Counted from the first letter of the stretch, positions 23,441 to 35,235 are shown. The stretch is 64,000 nt of DNA from Cristatella mucedo (GCA_009760855.2 WPIO01000062.1:702501-766500); one strand, 5' to 3'. Notes: generated by a model from the sequence alone, not told the origin. A program made the numbers and translations.

Positions 23441-23770
23441 TTATAATAATAACAATAATGATAATAAATTCTCATAGCACCCCCAGAGAACTTTATCTCT
23501 TTCATTTCAGTCGCTTTTCATATTATTTAAAGGAGGCAGGATCGTATGGTTAGTGGTAACACGCTCAATGTCAAAATGCAACTTAACTTGGTTAGTTGTA
23601 ACATGCACAGCGTCAGCACGCATAAGCTAACAAAGGGAGGGACTCCCACGGAGCGAGCAAATGCTGCGAGAAGCAGGTGCGTCTTAGCATAATTTTTTAA
23701 AATTTCATCAAGTCGAGGGTGTCGTAGCGTCGATCTAGAGCGAGTTCCAGTCATGCAGTTCTCTGCTGCT
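23441..23770 (-). mobile_element. Diverged LINE family A 3' fragment
   Basis: Imperfect ATA tail, terminal box, GCATGC-type 3' UTR boxes and end of ORF on the minus strand. Confidence 0.65.
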
Positions 23771-24707
23771 TGTTGCTTTCCAGCTTGCGTATTTTTGTAA
23801 GATACCGTGCACCACCAGCCACGGGTGCAACGGGCTTTGATTGCACTACAGAAAGCTCTTCCAAGCGGAAGCGCTATTGTTCTTGGGACTTGATGGAGTA
23901 ATAAGCTAAAATGTGCTTCATACTTACTACAAGGTGACAGAATCCGATCATAGGCACTTCATTTGACAGAGCCATTGCAAATTCTGCAAAGTCTCATTAG
24001 CGAATAGACTATTTGCGCATAGAGAAAAAGCTCTTATTCAGAGTATGGATATAGCAAGATGGCAAGAACAGAACACGTGGAAGGTCTCGAAATGCTCACT
24101 CCAAATGGTTTCAAGCCACCAGAGAGCTTCTCCCCTCGCGTGCAAGCGCAGCAGCTTCTCAGCTGAGGCGCTGCGACGGGACAGAGGCTCGACACTCGCT
24201 TAGCGTCCGCTCGGCGGCAGGCGCCATTATTGCCAGCTCTCAGAGCGAGCCGGATGAGCTTCTTCTTCTCTCCTAGGCGACCGAATCTGCTAAGAATAGC
24301 GTGTTATGAAAGTTGAAAGTTAAAACTTGTAACATCTCAGGAAGATAGAAAAAGGACAAGCACAAGAAAGTACAAAGGGGGCAAAAAGTAAAAAGTGCTC
24401 GCGAACGCCTTGTCTTAATTCGTTTGCTTCGCTGTAGTAGTTTCGGCTTTTGTCCCTCCATGCTTTGCGTACTATTTTTCTCAGCACCACCGCCCTACCC
24501 CCCCCCAGGGAACAGGTTGTCGTCAATGTTATACGGCGAAGCAATATTTTTCTTTGCATATAGCTGCTGCCACCACCATTAGTCACGTGTACGACAGCTA
24601 CCCGGTAGAGTCATGCGCGTCCTTATCGGCAGAAGCCGCGCGGTAAAACAAAAATCCAAGTCGTTAGACTGGTCGGCAGCCTGCTCTGTTCTCCTCGAGC
24701 ACAACTA

Positions 24708-24712
<5 letters not shown>
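23771..24712. other. No supported gene
   Basis: Ordinary composition, with a run of nine C at about 24500. Nothing recognised. Confidence 0.4.
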
Positions 24713-24789
<77 letters not shown>

Positions 24790-24824
24790 GTCTCTCTCTC
24801 TCTCGTTCTCTCTCTCACACACAC

Positions 24825-24866
<42 letters not shown>

Positions 24867-24886
24867 TCTCTCACTCAGTCTCACTC
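24713..24886. repeat. (CT)n tract
   Basis: Pyrimidine run with CACACA and CTGTCT interruptions. Confidence 0.95.
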
Positions 24887-24953
24887 TCTCCGGAAGCAGA
24901 GAGCTGTGCTCCGGAAGCAGAGAGCTGTGCTCTAGAATCAGAGAGCTGCTCTA
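24887..24953. repeat. 21-bp tandem repeat, three copies
   Basis: Unit CGGAAGCAGAGAGCTGTGCTC twice and a diverged third copy. Confidence 0.85.
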
Positions 24954-25062
24954 TGTGCCGCAGCCGCGGCTTTGGCGACACCCGAGTCCATCGAGTCTCC
25001 GCGCAGACGAGTCTACCTTGTCAAGGAGAACTGAACTCTTTCGCGAGAACCGAAGAGGAACG

Positions 25063-25066
<4 letters not shown>

Positions 25067-25116
<50 letters not shown>
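25067..25116. repeat. (GA)n tract
   Basis: Purine run 180 bp downstream of the (CT)n tract at 24.7 kb; the two are complementary and could pair. Confidence 0.95.
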
Positions 25117-25119
<3 letters not shown>

Positions 25120-27344
25120 TTTTCCACGTTCCGGTTTCCGCCCGGTCCCTCTGCCGCCGTCCCCGCGTCGTCTGGCAGATAGCAATTACAGCCTAATTTC
25201 TGCCCGGTCTGCGTTGCTTCCGGCTGGGTAGCCACTTAGCCGGCAGTCTGTTAGGTTTGGCGCGGATTAAGCGCACTCGACCGCAACCTCGCCCGTGCCA
25301 AGGGCGAGCACCAGGCGACCCTCGCCGCGAGCTGCCGACATGGGCGCGGCCTGCCCGCGCACGCGCGGCGCGAGGTGGCGTTCCTCAAAGTCTCGCGAGC
25401 GCTCCCAGAGGGGCCCACCGGTTTGCCTCATGCGCCATTAAGCTGACAGCGCACGCGGCGGCGCGCGCACCGCTTCGGCGATTAATTAGCGGGTGCAAAC
25501 GCGGCGAGCGACGAAGAGGGCGCGCTTTGCCCCAAAGCTGTCAGCGGACGCAGCGGGGCCGCTGGCACGGGCACGCTTACGCTTTCGCTCGCTCGATTAG
25601 AACCGCTCGTAAATACCGCGTGTAGGGCTGTCAGCCGCGCGCGCGCGCAGCTGCGCGCAGAAAAGCTGAGCCCTATCGAAGGCTACGCCCTCGTCCTCCA
25701 CGCGACGGCGCGCGACCTCACGCGCCTGCCATTCCTCGGTACGACACGAATGGCGGCACAGTGCGACTGCTCATCGTTCTTGGAGGAGTGTGCGCAGCTA
25801 GAAAGCGAGGGGGAGGAAGGGGCGACGAATTGCGGCGGCGATCCAATAGGGAAACGCCGCGCACGCGTGGCAGCTAGTGCGCACCACCTCGACGCGGGCG
25901 CTTACTCGCACTTCGCGGCGGCGCTAATTGATCCGATGGCTGACCAGTAGCAGCAGCAGCCGCCGCCCGTCTCCCAGACGCCGTCCATCTTGGCAGCAGC
26001 TGAGCGCGTCGCTCCAGCGTGAATCACCCGAGCGGCCGACCGCTCGGTCGCGTCGAGGAGCGCCGAGCGAATTAGCGCCCCGCGTGTCGAGCGCCGCCGC
26101 CGCCGATCAACGCGAGAGGGCGCGCGACGCTGGCGCGCGATCGCTTCGATCGAGCGCAGACCGATGTCTGCGCTCGATGCGCGCGCGGGGCCACCGACGC
26201 TTTGGGGCGCCTTCCCGCCGCGCGGCGCCCCGCGCGAGACGCCGGCTGCCGAGCCCGCGCGCCGCCTCTGCTTCTCATTCTCACCGGCGGCAGCCATTTG
26301 CCGCCCACGCCGGGTTTCTCACGCCTGCGAGCGTCGGCGCTGAGAATCACACCCGCGGGCGAGCGGCTTGCGAGGTTCGAGCACTTCCATTTCCGGTTGA
26401 GTGCCACCCGCCGCCCGCCCCCGCCCCCAACTCGATCCGCGCTGGCGGTGCCATCCGCGGCGACGCCAGCGCCGCCGATCCGGAAGTTTGCCACGCGGCG
26501 TCCGTCCCGGGGCGGACGTCGCGCGGCTGCGGGGCTGCGAGCAGTCGACGCGTCGTCGTCTCTTCAAAACTGACGGCGATCGAGTCGAGTACGTTGGCTT
26601 CCGCTCTAGCTTCCATCGTCTAGCTTACGCCCTCACGTGCCTACCGCCAAGCAGCCGCCTTTCAAACTCGGCACTTCCGGATGCTTCTTAGCGGCGTCGA
26701 TACGCCTCCATCTGACGTCGAGAGCCGCTGCGACAAAGCAGCGGTAAGACAGCCTCTTTCTCTTTTCGGGGCAGATTCAATCCGCCCGAGCTCGCGGCTG
26801 CGGCGCTGTTGCGGCGCGTGCGGAGCGGCTCCAGGCCGGATCTTTCACGCGGAAACGTGCACACAAGCACAAGCGCGCTTGCATAGCGGAAGTGACGGGT
26901 GCTAATCCTCGCAGCAGCAGCAACAGCCGCAGCAGCAGCAGCCGCGTGCTCTCGGTAGACAGATATTGGTAGAGGTAGAGCCTCAGAGAGCGGGCTAGTG
27001 ATCCTGTAAGCCGTTTCCAATTCAAGCGGGAATCCAGACGGCGGCCAAATACGATTGCAATCACTATTGCCCAGTCAGACCTGAGAAACCGATCGCAGCA
27101 CCTGCACGATGAGGATGTCCGGTTCTGTTCCCGCCTCGCCATTAAATGAGTCATCGAATGATGGGTCTGCACGTCTAGTGGCGTCTACTTTGTTCAATTG
27201 TCTACCGTTAGTTTAGCAATATTGGTTAATCCAGCCTGCATTCCCGATCGATGAATTGAGCCTAAAATGACGACGTCTGCACACGATTTTTATTAGCGAT
27301 TACTTGCCAAGGGCGAGTAAACGCTTACAAAACGGTGGCGACAA
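25117..27344. other. GC-rich CpG-dense block (CpG-island-like)
   Basis: High CG density from 25250 to about 26900. One weak start plus donor candidate exists (ATG 26681, donor GCG|GTAAGA at 26744), otherwise only compositional frames. Could be a promoter region on either strand. Confidence 0.4.
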
Positions 27345-27630
27345 AAGCCTTTGCTCAGCAGACTGTGGAGTTCACTTCTACAATTCGTACGCAATGACGT
27401 CTTCACTCATATTACCGACCGTGGCACATCCTTTACTGCCGTCCTCGACTGCCTCATACTTTCTCTAATGCCCTTCCGATTCAGCAATGTTTCTCATTTC
27501 TGTTTGTTTAATGAGATGAAGTCTGCTGTTGGAAACCAGATATTCACACCTGCGTCGTAGCACCCACTTAGGCATTGCGACTTTGTGTGGGTGCACAGGC
27601 GGAGATACGTTGCATCACATTACATTACTT
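27345..27630 (+). mobile_element. Degenerate LINE family B 3' end
   Basis: Order of ORF end, GAGATGAAGTCTGCTGTTGG box, GTAGCACCCACTTAG box and ATTAC-type tail is kept, with many changes. Confidence 0.6.
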
Positions 27631-27783
27631 CGTCTGACAGAAGCTCACTTCAAAGTCGATAAAGATCTGCCCAAGTTTCAATGCCTCGGAGGGATATAGA
27701 AGTGCCTCATTCTGACCGGTTGTCTGCGACTCTACGGCTCCATCCGCGAAGTCGGTAGTAAGTATTTATAAATATTACCTGAT

Positions 27784-27931
27784 TTATCAGCCTCATTTGT
27801 AAAGCGGCAGAAGAGCTTTCACGGCTGTCATCACCGCTTGCAGTTGGCAATAAAGGATTGCCGTCCACTGCGGAATTCGAAACCACAACCCCGGTCGTGA
27901 AGAGCGAGCACCTTACCTTCTGGGCTTTCAC
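27784..27931 (-). mobile_element. SINE-2
   Basis: Core and head recognisable; abuts the 245-bp dispersed repeat at 27936. Confidence 0.7.
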
Positions 27932-27935
27932 GGTA

Positions 27936-28185
27936 GCAACGCGGCACTTGTGCAAAAGTGGTCTGCTGCCGCATTGCGGCGTGGAATCAATCCGCTGGTA
28001 GTCTACCGTTACTCGAGATATTTGAGAGGTTTGCGGCAGCACCCGGCGCACGCCGGGGGTACGCTCTTGCCAAGAGCATACCTGTGTGCAGCTTTGAGCG
28101 CACGCCTCGAGCTGAGCTTTGGAAACCGATTTATTATGCGATCAGCAATCACGGAAACGCAAAATGCCAGTCAAAAGTTATGAGA
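27936..28185 (+). repeat. Dispersed repeat R1, copy 2
   Basis: Second copy of the block at 22.45 kb, starting AGCAACGCGGCACTTGTG. It abuts a SINE-2 copy on its left. The shared frame continues for 93 codons here. Confidence 0.75.
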
Positions 28186-28997
28186 ACTGCGTTCGTTTTG
28201 CGAGCAACGAGTATCTTCGAATGCAAATGCATCTTGTAGAATGTGTCCCCAACTCACAATGCCTGCAACTCCAGCGACTGGCCTGTCGCAGCAAAGGAAT
28301 GGCGGCCGGGGGAGCGCGCGGCGCCGGGGCTTACGGTTGAAAGCGGCCGGCAAAGTGCCGAGTTGGCCGCCGACGTCATCGGCGAGCGAGGCTGCTGGCG
28401 AGCGAGCAGCGATGGGCAAGCAGCCGACGCAGCGTCAAGGTGCACCGACTAGTAAGATAATGAAATAGTACTTTATAGCCCGCCTTAATTCGCTGAGCGC
28501 TACCGACTGCTTCGCCGACGCGAGAATTTCACTGGCAACAGAAGTCGAACGGATGTGGGCTGGTGTCACGTGGTTGACAATGACTTCGGCGGGAACCATC
28601 GCGACAGACACGCGGGGGTCGCCGCGGCCATAAACTCGAGCATAATGGCTGCATGGAGGGAAATGGCTAAGCAATGAATTGCGAAGAGCCTCGCGAAGGC
28701 TAGACACGCTGCGCCATTTGCCTGCAGACAATTGGCTTGCGAAGGCGAAGGTCAAGTCACTGCGAGGAACGGCAAAGCGGGCTAGTCGCAATGCGCCCGA
28801 GATTTCGTTTATTGAGCCAACAAGGTTTTTCACGGCCCAGGCTTTATTTGAATTAGGAAGCGGCAGTATTAGGTTGAGTACTCATAGTTGTGCAATGGGT
28901 GAATGGCTACGATAGCCAATTAGCGAGTCCATTCGGTAGAAGAGTTTTGGTCGGAACAAAGGTTCTCGAGCCGTCTCTCTGACCGCTTATAAATAAG
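28186..28997. other. No supported gene
   Basis: A minus-strand frame at 28435-28833 has fairly natural composition but no recognised motif and starts with GTG. Confidence 0.35.
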
Positions 28998-29103
28998 TAA
29001 ATGAATGCAATTGATCTGTATAGAGATATCCTAAGAGAGCGGAATATCTATCCCGGCACTTCGCTTGTGCCACAGGGTTTGAGCCCACGACCTCGGTCGG
29101 CAA
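28998..29103 (-). mobile_element. Degenerate SINE-1
   Basis: B box GTTTGAGCCCACGACCTC and a decayed tail box. Confidence 0.45.
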
Positions 29104-30086
29104 AAGTGAGCAGCTTGACCTTGGTCGTCAAAATCGAGTGACTTAAGCCCTTCTTGACCAAAGCAGGACGGCTGCATGTCATCGCTGTAAAAGGTACGAC
29201 CAGGTATATTGGTCTTGCTACTGCGGTTAACAATGAACGTTGGCCTTTACCGCGTTGCGCCGGCCATTTACCTACTTAGGCGCGCACGTTAATTACACAA
29301 ATATGTGGGTCACTCGGCTAGTAGGCAGACTGCACATTGCGTTGCTTACTATGCGTTCGCCTGAACGAGTGTGCTCGTAGCATGACGAGATTGAAGGAGG
29401 GCTCACGTTGGCTATTTCTAGTATTCAAAACAATTTTCACACCATGCTTCTAGCAACCGTATCATATGACGGACGAATATCAACTTGCAAGAAAAGGCTC
29501 TTAGCTTAAAAAACAGCTTTGCTTTGGCAGATGTTTTGTCCGCGACTTTCTGAACGCTAGAATAGACGCGGAGGTCAGCCAACAATGCACAGATAGCTAG
29601 CCAGCTAGCTGCTCACCTTCGACCTTGCAACCGACTGCACTCTGCCTCGAGGCTCCTAAAAGCTCGTCTATTTCAGGAATCTCCGCCGCGGATAATAAAA
29701 CGAAGATCGGGCAGAGTGGCCACAGCGAGTAAACAGCGGGCAAGTAGGCCTCCTTGCTACCGCAGCCACGCTCTCAAGCAGCAGGTCCGCCGGTGGCCGC
29801 GGAGCTCTTCGTCCTCCTTGCGAGCCTCCTTTCGAATGGCGCTCGCCGATGCTCAGGCGATGCATGGGAGCATCGCCTGAGCATCGGATTCCTGAGCTCA
29901 GGCGATACTATTTTCCTATCGTTTTCCTTTGAGCGATTCATACGCAGCAGTCTTGCGGTACGCACGCAGTCTGCGCTCCTCCTTGCCGCTGCGGGCGCTG
30001 CACTGCCTGCTGCTGCGGACTTCTCGGGCACCGATAGAGTGCTCACGCACACGGTAGGTTGATCGACGGATGCAGAGCAAAGTTCC
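29104..30086. other. No supported gene
   Basis: Contains the perfect hairpin at 29846; otherwise unique-looking. Confidence 0.4.
29846..29887. repeat. Perfect 18-bp hairpin, 6-nt loop
   Basis: CCGATGCTCAGGCGATGC, loop ATGGGA, then the exact reverse complement. A third partial copy (GCTCAGGCGAT) follows at about 29897. Confidence 0.95.
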
Positions 30087-30561
30087 CTACGCTGACACAC
30101 ACGGCCCGCCGCGGCTTGGCTCCTCCATTCCTAGCTGAACTGCTGCGCCAGTTTCAGCCTCCTCGTGCCCTCAGGTCCTGTGTGGACAATCCATTAGCTG
30201 TTTCATTTCTCCGCTTAAAGACCGTTGGCGACAGAAGCTTTAGCTCTGCAAGTCCTATACTGTGGAAATCGCTTACATAATTCTTACGCAACGACAACTA
30301 ATCTCCTGCTGCCGACTATGGCTCACCCTTTTCAGCAGTCCTGAGCTGCTACTTCTATGCTACTCACTACCTCAATTGCTCTCCTGACTCTGCTATGCTT
30401 CCCACTTTCTCTTTGTTGCGTGAGACGAAGTCTGTTGGCTACCGAATGCGTACCGAAAGCCGCTTAGGCTGTGAGTGCGAAATACAAAACTCTCCTGCGT
30501 AACACCCACATAGTCTTTATGGCTTTGTGGAGTTACAGACGCAGATATATTACATTACATA
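30087..30561 (+). mobile_element. LINE family B 3' fragment
   Basis: Plus-strand frame LAELLRQFQPPRALRSCVDN, FLRLKTVGDRSFSSASPILW, then the complete 3' UTR and ATTACATTACAT tail. Confidence 0.8.
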
Positions 30562-30642
30562 AAGGAGTTTTCCACACCAAGCGTTGTCTGAATCCCATCC
30601 ATGTCGCCTGTCATTGTATCCCTGGTTCATAGCCCCGGGGGC

Positions 30643-30786
30643 AGGGTACTGGCTCTTCACGATCCAAGTCGTAGGTTCGAGTCTTGAGCGGGCGACCCTT
30701 CATTGCTCACTGCAAGCGGCGGTGACAGCCGCAAAGGCTCTCCTACGTCGCTATATAACTGAGACTGTTAAAGCAGCTAACTTGTA
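30643..30786 (+). mobile_element. SINE-2
   Basis: Plus orientation: B box GGTTCGAGTC, core TGCAAGCGGCGGTGACAGCC, end CAGCTAAC. Immediately followed by the coding-like frame at 30793. Confidence 0.7.
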
Positions 30787-30792
30787 TTTTAG

Positions 30793-31104
30793 GTTTACAT
30801 ATGGAAGCAGTCGCACATGCCAGGAGATCACGCAGACAAGGCCATTTATTTCACATCACCGGAAGCCACGCGAGAGCTACTGGCTATGCTGGCCGACCCT
30901 GGCCTCCAAAAGGACGAACGTTTATGAAAGGGTCCGCCATTCTCCAGCCGAAGTCTCTGCCGGAAAGAGGCCGGTGCCAAGACGTTTCTAGAAGACCCGA
31001 CATGGATACGGTACAGCGAGGACTACAAAGAGCATGCTTCTGGCGCTCAGGCTTGCTTTCTGAGAACCGACCGGACCTCTCTGTCACCGAACTGCTGCAG
31101 ATAA
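30793..31104 (+). pseudogene. Coding-like frame with one internal stop, possible decayed exon
   Basis: Directly after a SINE-2 3' end, a good acceptor sequence (CTTGTATTTTAG) opens a 103-codon frame that reads VYIWKQSHMPGDHADKAIYF, TSPEATRELLAMLADPG, then TGA at 30925-30927, then EAGAKTFLEDPTWIRYSEDY, KEHASGAQACFLRTD and a stop at 31102. The residue mix on both sides of the stop is protein-like, better than the two other open frames of this stretch. I cannot name the family. It may be a dead exon, a retrocopy fragment, or chance. The transposon families seen elsewhere in the window do not resemble it. Confidence 0.25.
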
Positions 31105-32089
31105 ATTACATCAGCAGTCTTGATGCCTAGCTAACGGGATGCAGCTCCTAGAACGGCCGCCCATTCGATACCACTGTCACGTGGCCAGCATTGGCGCGGG
31201 AGCTAATTTACAATCTCGTAATGGTGCGAATACGAGAATTTACGGATTTGAAACGGATTTTCAGGGTGCTGTGAACTTCAAACGCTTTTACATAGTTCCT
31301 GACCTTGCAGAATGTAGAGCATGTTCTGCTGCACATGGAAAAACTGAAGGTAACGTGCGGAGTAACGCCAAAGTTTCTCCGTGGTTCGGGTATGTAATTT
31401 CACAGAAAGTGCTTTTTATAAATAAACCTATGCATTTGCGTAACCATTTAGGGGAAAGAATTTATTTTTCAGAAGCACCGGTAGAATCTTAGTGCTAACA
31501 CGACCCTGTTCTGAATTTCTTAGCATTGGCAATGAATGAAAAAAGCACATATCTTGAGATTTACTTAATTAAAGTTAACGAATTCCGAAACGAGATATAG
31601 ATATTAGTGGAGTATCGTGGCCTTGCATTTCAGTCACGCGTTAAGTCGACTAGCTAATCACTCTAGAAAACCAACCAGCTTGCTTAACCTGCTGATGGTT
31701 GTAGCCGTTAAAGCCACACATATTGCTTAATACTCGCAGGTGGAATTGCAAAATACGCAAATAGATCCCTTCAATCGAAATTGATTATTCTAAAGGTATC
31801 TATGCGATTTATTGAAGTTATGTCATACAATTCCTCTTCACTTCAGCTTTAAATTCTGATGTTTCTATATTCTTATCAAGATTTATTATTAGCCATGCAA
31901 CTGAAACTGGTCTGCTCTGGGCTCAAAGTGACCTTTTGAACTATGCTGATTACAGCAGGGTATCTCTGCTGGACACCTATATCCCTTAGCAGCATTGACA
32001 CTATTGACAACCAGATTCTTTTGCACCACCGCTCGACGTGCTTACATATCACTGGCACAGTACCAGTGTGGGCTAGGTTCTACCTCAGT
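31105..32089. other. About 1 kb without supported gene
   Basis: Becomes AT-rich after 31400; nothing recognised. Confidence 0.4.
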
Positions 32090-32450
32090 GAGAGATGGCA
32101 GATTTTAGATCCATGATACTTCCGGTCATCCAGAAAGCTTTTAAAACATGGGGTAGCTCAGGGCTCGGTCTCAGGCTCTTTCCTTTCACAATCTATGCCC
32201 TCTCTCTGGACCGCGTCATTTACAAATTCAATCCTGGCTTTAATTTCTACTGCAACGACAGTTCAAACTATCTGTTCAAAGTCCACTCTTAACTTCCGCT
32301 CGTCAGAGCCCGAGCTCTGCATCCGCTCTGCATCCGTCCGAGCTCTGCATCCATCCACTCGTTTCTCTTGCAGCCTGCCCAGACATTTGGACTTGGATGG
32401 CCACTAACTTACAGAAGCATCCGGTTGCTAAAACAAAGGAGCCTATGTAT
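32090..32450 (+). mobile_element. Degenerate LINE reverse transcriptase remnant
   Basis: The plus frame SSGLGLRLFPFTIYALSLDR ... FNFYCNDSSNYLF is a decayed form of GSVLGPVLFTVYTLPLAD ... FHFYADDTQLYL; the catalytic YADD has become YCND. Confidence 0.65.
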
Positions 32451-33400
32451 CTCCGTCAGTAAATCCACAAAGTCATAAAGACCATGTGGGTGTTACGCAG
32501 AAGAGTTTTGTATAGCGAACTCACAGCCTAAGCGGCTTTCGGTACGCATTCGGTACCCAACAGACTTCGTCTCACGCAACAAAGAGAAAGTGGGAAGCAT
32601 AGCAGAGTCAGGCGAGCAGTTGAGGTAGTGAGTAGCATAGAAGTAGCAGTTCAGGACCGCTGAAAAAGATGTGCCATAGTCGGCAGTTGAAGAGTAGTTG
32701 TCGTTGCGTAAGAATTATGGAAGCGAGTTCCACAGTCTAGGACCTGCAGAGCTAAAGCTTCTGTCGCCAACTGTCTTTAAGCGGAGGAAAGGGACAGCTA
32801 ATGTATCGTCCACACAGGACCTGAGGGCGCAAACAGGCTGAAACTGATGCAGCAGTTCAGCTAGGTACGAAGGAGCCAAGCCGTGGTACAGGGCCTTGTG
32901 GGTCAGCGTAAGAATTTTGCTTTGTATCCTTTGTTCAACCGGCAACCATCCTAGCTCTTTCAGCAGAGGTGACACGTGCTCAAACCGCTGGGACTTGAAG
33001 ACCAGCCTTGCAGCCATACTCATAGTCCGCTGTAGTGGCATAATAGCTTTCTTTGGCAGCCCAGCCAAAAGGGAATTACAATAATCAAGCCGAGACAGAA
33101 CTAAAGAGCTAGTTGAATTTTTTACAAGCCACTTTGGGAGACAGCTTCTAATCTCGGAAAGGGATCGGATGTGATGGCTAGCTGTAAAGGCAGTCTTCTG
33201 AATGAAGCTTTTGAAATTGAGGCAGCTGTCGAACACGACACCTAGATTACGAGCACGTGGTGAAGGTCGCACAATAGCATCACCTATTAGAACAGCAAAG
33301 CATTTTAATCCAGCCACACGCTTTAGGGTGTCCTATGAGCAGCAGTTCTGTTTTATCGTCATTTAATTTCAGGAAGTTTTCCGACATCCAGGATCAAATA
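32440..33400 (-). mobile_element. LINE family B (CR1/L2-like), best copy
   Basis: The minus-strand 200-codon frame reads RARNLGVVFDSCLNFKSFIQ, SRLDYCNSLLAGLPKKAI, LGWLPVEQRIQSKILTL, LRLKTVGDRSFSSAGPRLWN. This is the post-catalytic part of a reverse transcriptase ORF related to family A but clearly distinct. Just upstream (33300-33400) NFLKLNDDKTELLLIG is visible in another frame. The 3' end on the minus strand has the box TGTTACGC...CCACATGG and no ATT tail. Confidence 0.85.
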
Positions 33401-33639
33401 CAGCCTAGCTTATGGGAAAGGCTAGTGTTAAACTCATGTGTCAAGATCTTAGCCTTTTGTTTGATTCGTCAAGCGTCTCTTCAGATGAAGTGTGTTTGAA
33501 AATTTGGCGTGCTATTCAAAAACAACTGGCCATATGATGAGCACTTTCCTCTGCTAGGGAATTTCGCTAAAACCAGAGCCTGCTAAAATCAGGCGACAGA
33601 GTCAACAGCTAAGCAAGAATAATTTTTTGCGATATCGCT

Positions 33640-33885
33640 TCTGGATTGCTACAATTTTCTGTATTCCTGAATCACAGCCTGTACACATTATTGTCGTACA
33701 CATTATTGTCTTCAAGTGGTGCAAACTCAGCAGCTCGTCTGGTCTGTCGTCTACGGCGGCATTGCTGCCACTGCGAACCGCTCCAGTCGAGCTTCACTAG
33801 CTCCATATCGTCCGTACGGAATTCAAAATTCTATTCCATGCAGCATCTATTTGTCGCAGCATTTAGTGGGTCCCTATGAATTGTC
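33640..33885 (+). mobile_element. Degenerate LINE family A coding remnant
   Basis: Short stretches of the thumb and C-terminal region; the end matches ...FSGSL before SINE-1. Confidence 0.5.
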
Positions 33886-33905
33886 TCTTATATAATTCAT
33901 TTAAT

Positions 33906-34045
33906 ATAATTCATTTATATAGCGCCCCAAGAGAACTTAATCTCTATTCAGGCGCTTCACATATGCCTCGAGGCTCGAGCCTAAGACCTCAGCCAGACCT
34001 TGGTCGGGGCGAGCACCTTAACCGCTGGACCAAACCAGCTCGGCT
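33906..34045 (-). mobile_element. SINE-1, full length
   Basis: Minus orientation: head GCCGAGCTGGTTTGGTCCAG, B box CTCGAGCCTC, end box and ATGAATT at 33906. Confidence 0.8.
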
Positions 34046-34054
34046 TATGTGCTT

Positions 34055-34263
34055 TTGCGTGCTGATACTCTGCATGATGCCACCAGCAAAACTTGCATGC
34101 TGGCCCTGTGCATGTCTCCCCTAATCATGTTATTCTTGTTGCTTATTGAGCATGCTACCACTACCCATTCGATCGTGCTTTCTTTGCAGCAATTTTAAAG
34201 TGCCTAGAAAGAGATTGAATTCTCTGAGGGCGCTTTATCAAATGCATTACTATTATTATTATC
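34055..34263 (+). mobile_element. LINE family A 3' UTR and tail
   Basis: 3' UTR boxes, terminal box and ATT tail on the plus strand, directly downstream of a SINE-1 copy. Confidence 0.75.
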
Positions 34264-34314
34264 AAGTACTGAATTGACTTCAAGATCCTCTTTGGCCTAT
34301 AGTGTGCTTCGGTG

Positions 34315-35166
34315 TAATAATAATAATAATAATAATAATAATGCACTTGATAAAGCGCCCTCAAATAACTCAATCTCTTTCTAGGCGCTTTACATTTGCT
34401 GCAAAGGGAAACGCTATTGAATCGTGAGTAATTTCACGCTTGATAAACAACATGAACAACATGGTTAGGGGTGACATGCACAGAGTCAGCTTGCGAATGT
34501 GGTTAGTGGCAGCATGCACAGTGTCAGCACGCATAAGCACGTGAAGGACAAATCACAGACACCCACTAAAAACTGTCCTAAATAGGTGTGATTTTAATTT
34601 CTTTTTAAATGTGGTCAAGTCAGGGGATGTTCTGACGCAGGTCGGGAGGGAGTTCCAGGCTTTGGGAGCATACGAACTAAATGCACGATCTCCAAAGGAT
34701 TTGAGGCTTGTACGAGGTGTTGGTAGACTGTTGGATTCCGAAAAGTGGGTGGTACGATGCTTGGCCTGGTGCAGGAGTAGATCTGAGAGATAGGCTGGAG
34801 CCAAAGAATGAAATGACCTAAAAGTGAGCAACAAAACCTTGAAGTCAATCCGTTGCTTGACTGGGAGCCAGTGCAGGTCGGCTAGAAGTGGTGTGATGTG
34901 GCAACTGCGACGCTCACGACAGACAAGCCTAGCTGCGGAATTTTGCACCAGCTGTAATCGCCTGATCGCACATGCTGGTAGGCCAGTAAGCAGTGAGTTG
35001 CAGAAGTCAAGACGGGATGTCACAAATGCATGGACCAACTTGGACGTGGTATCCTTATCTAAACAAGCCTGAATTTTAGCATTGTAATGTATCTGAAAGT
35101 GGACAGACTTGACTGTGGAGCTGATGTGGTCGTCTAACGAGAGGTCATTTTGGAATAAGACACCTT
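34315..35166 (-). mobile_element. LINE family A, 5'-truncated copy
   Basis: Minus-strand C-terminal 161 codons are open (TSRLDFCNSLLTGLPACAIR ... FRTVFSGCL), followed by the 3' UTR and (ATT)n tail at 34316-34342. Truncated upstream, where a LINE B 3' end abuts at about 35163. Confidence 0.88.
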
Positions 35167-35235
35167 AGATATGTGTTACTTAACGTATCTCCGTACGTAA
35201 CTCCACAACACCACAAAAACTAATGGGTTTCACGA
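35163..35235 (-). mobile_element. LINE family B 3' end fragment
   Basis: Terminal box only (GTATCTCCGTACGTAACTCC on the plus strand). Confidence 0.6.

Noticed and set aside
26681-26743. 21-codon start exon with GTAAGA donor
   Set aside because: Poor start context and no other support.
28435-28833. Minus-strand 132-codon frame with natural composition
   Set aside because: No ATG start, no recognised domain, no convincing splice sites.
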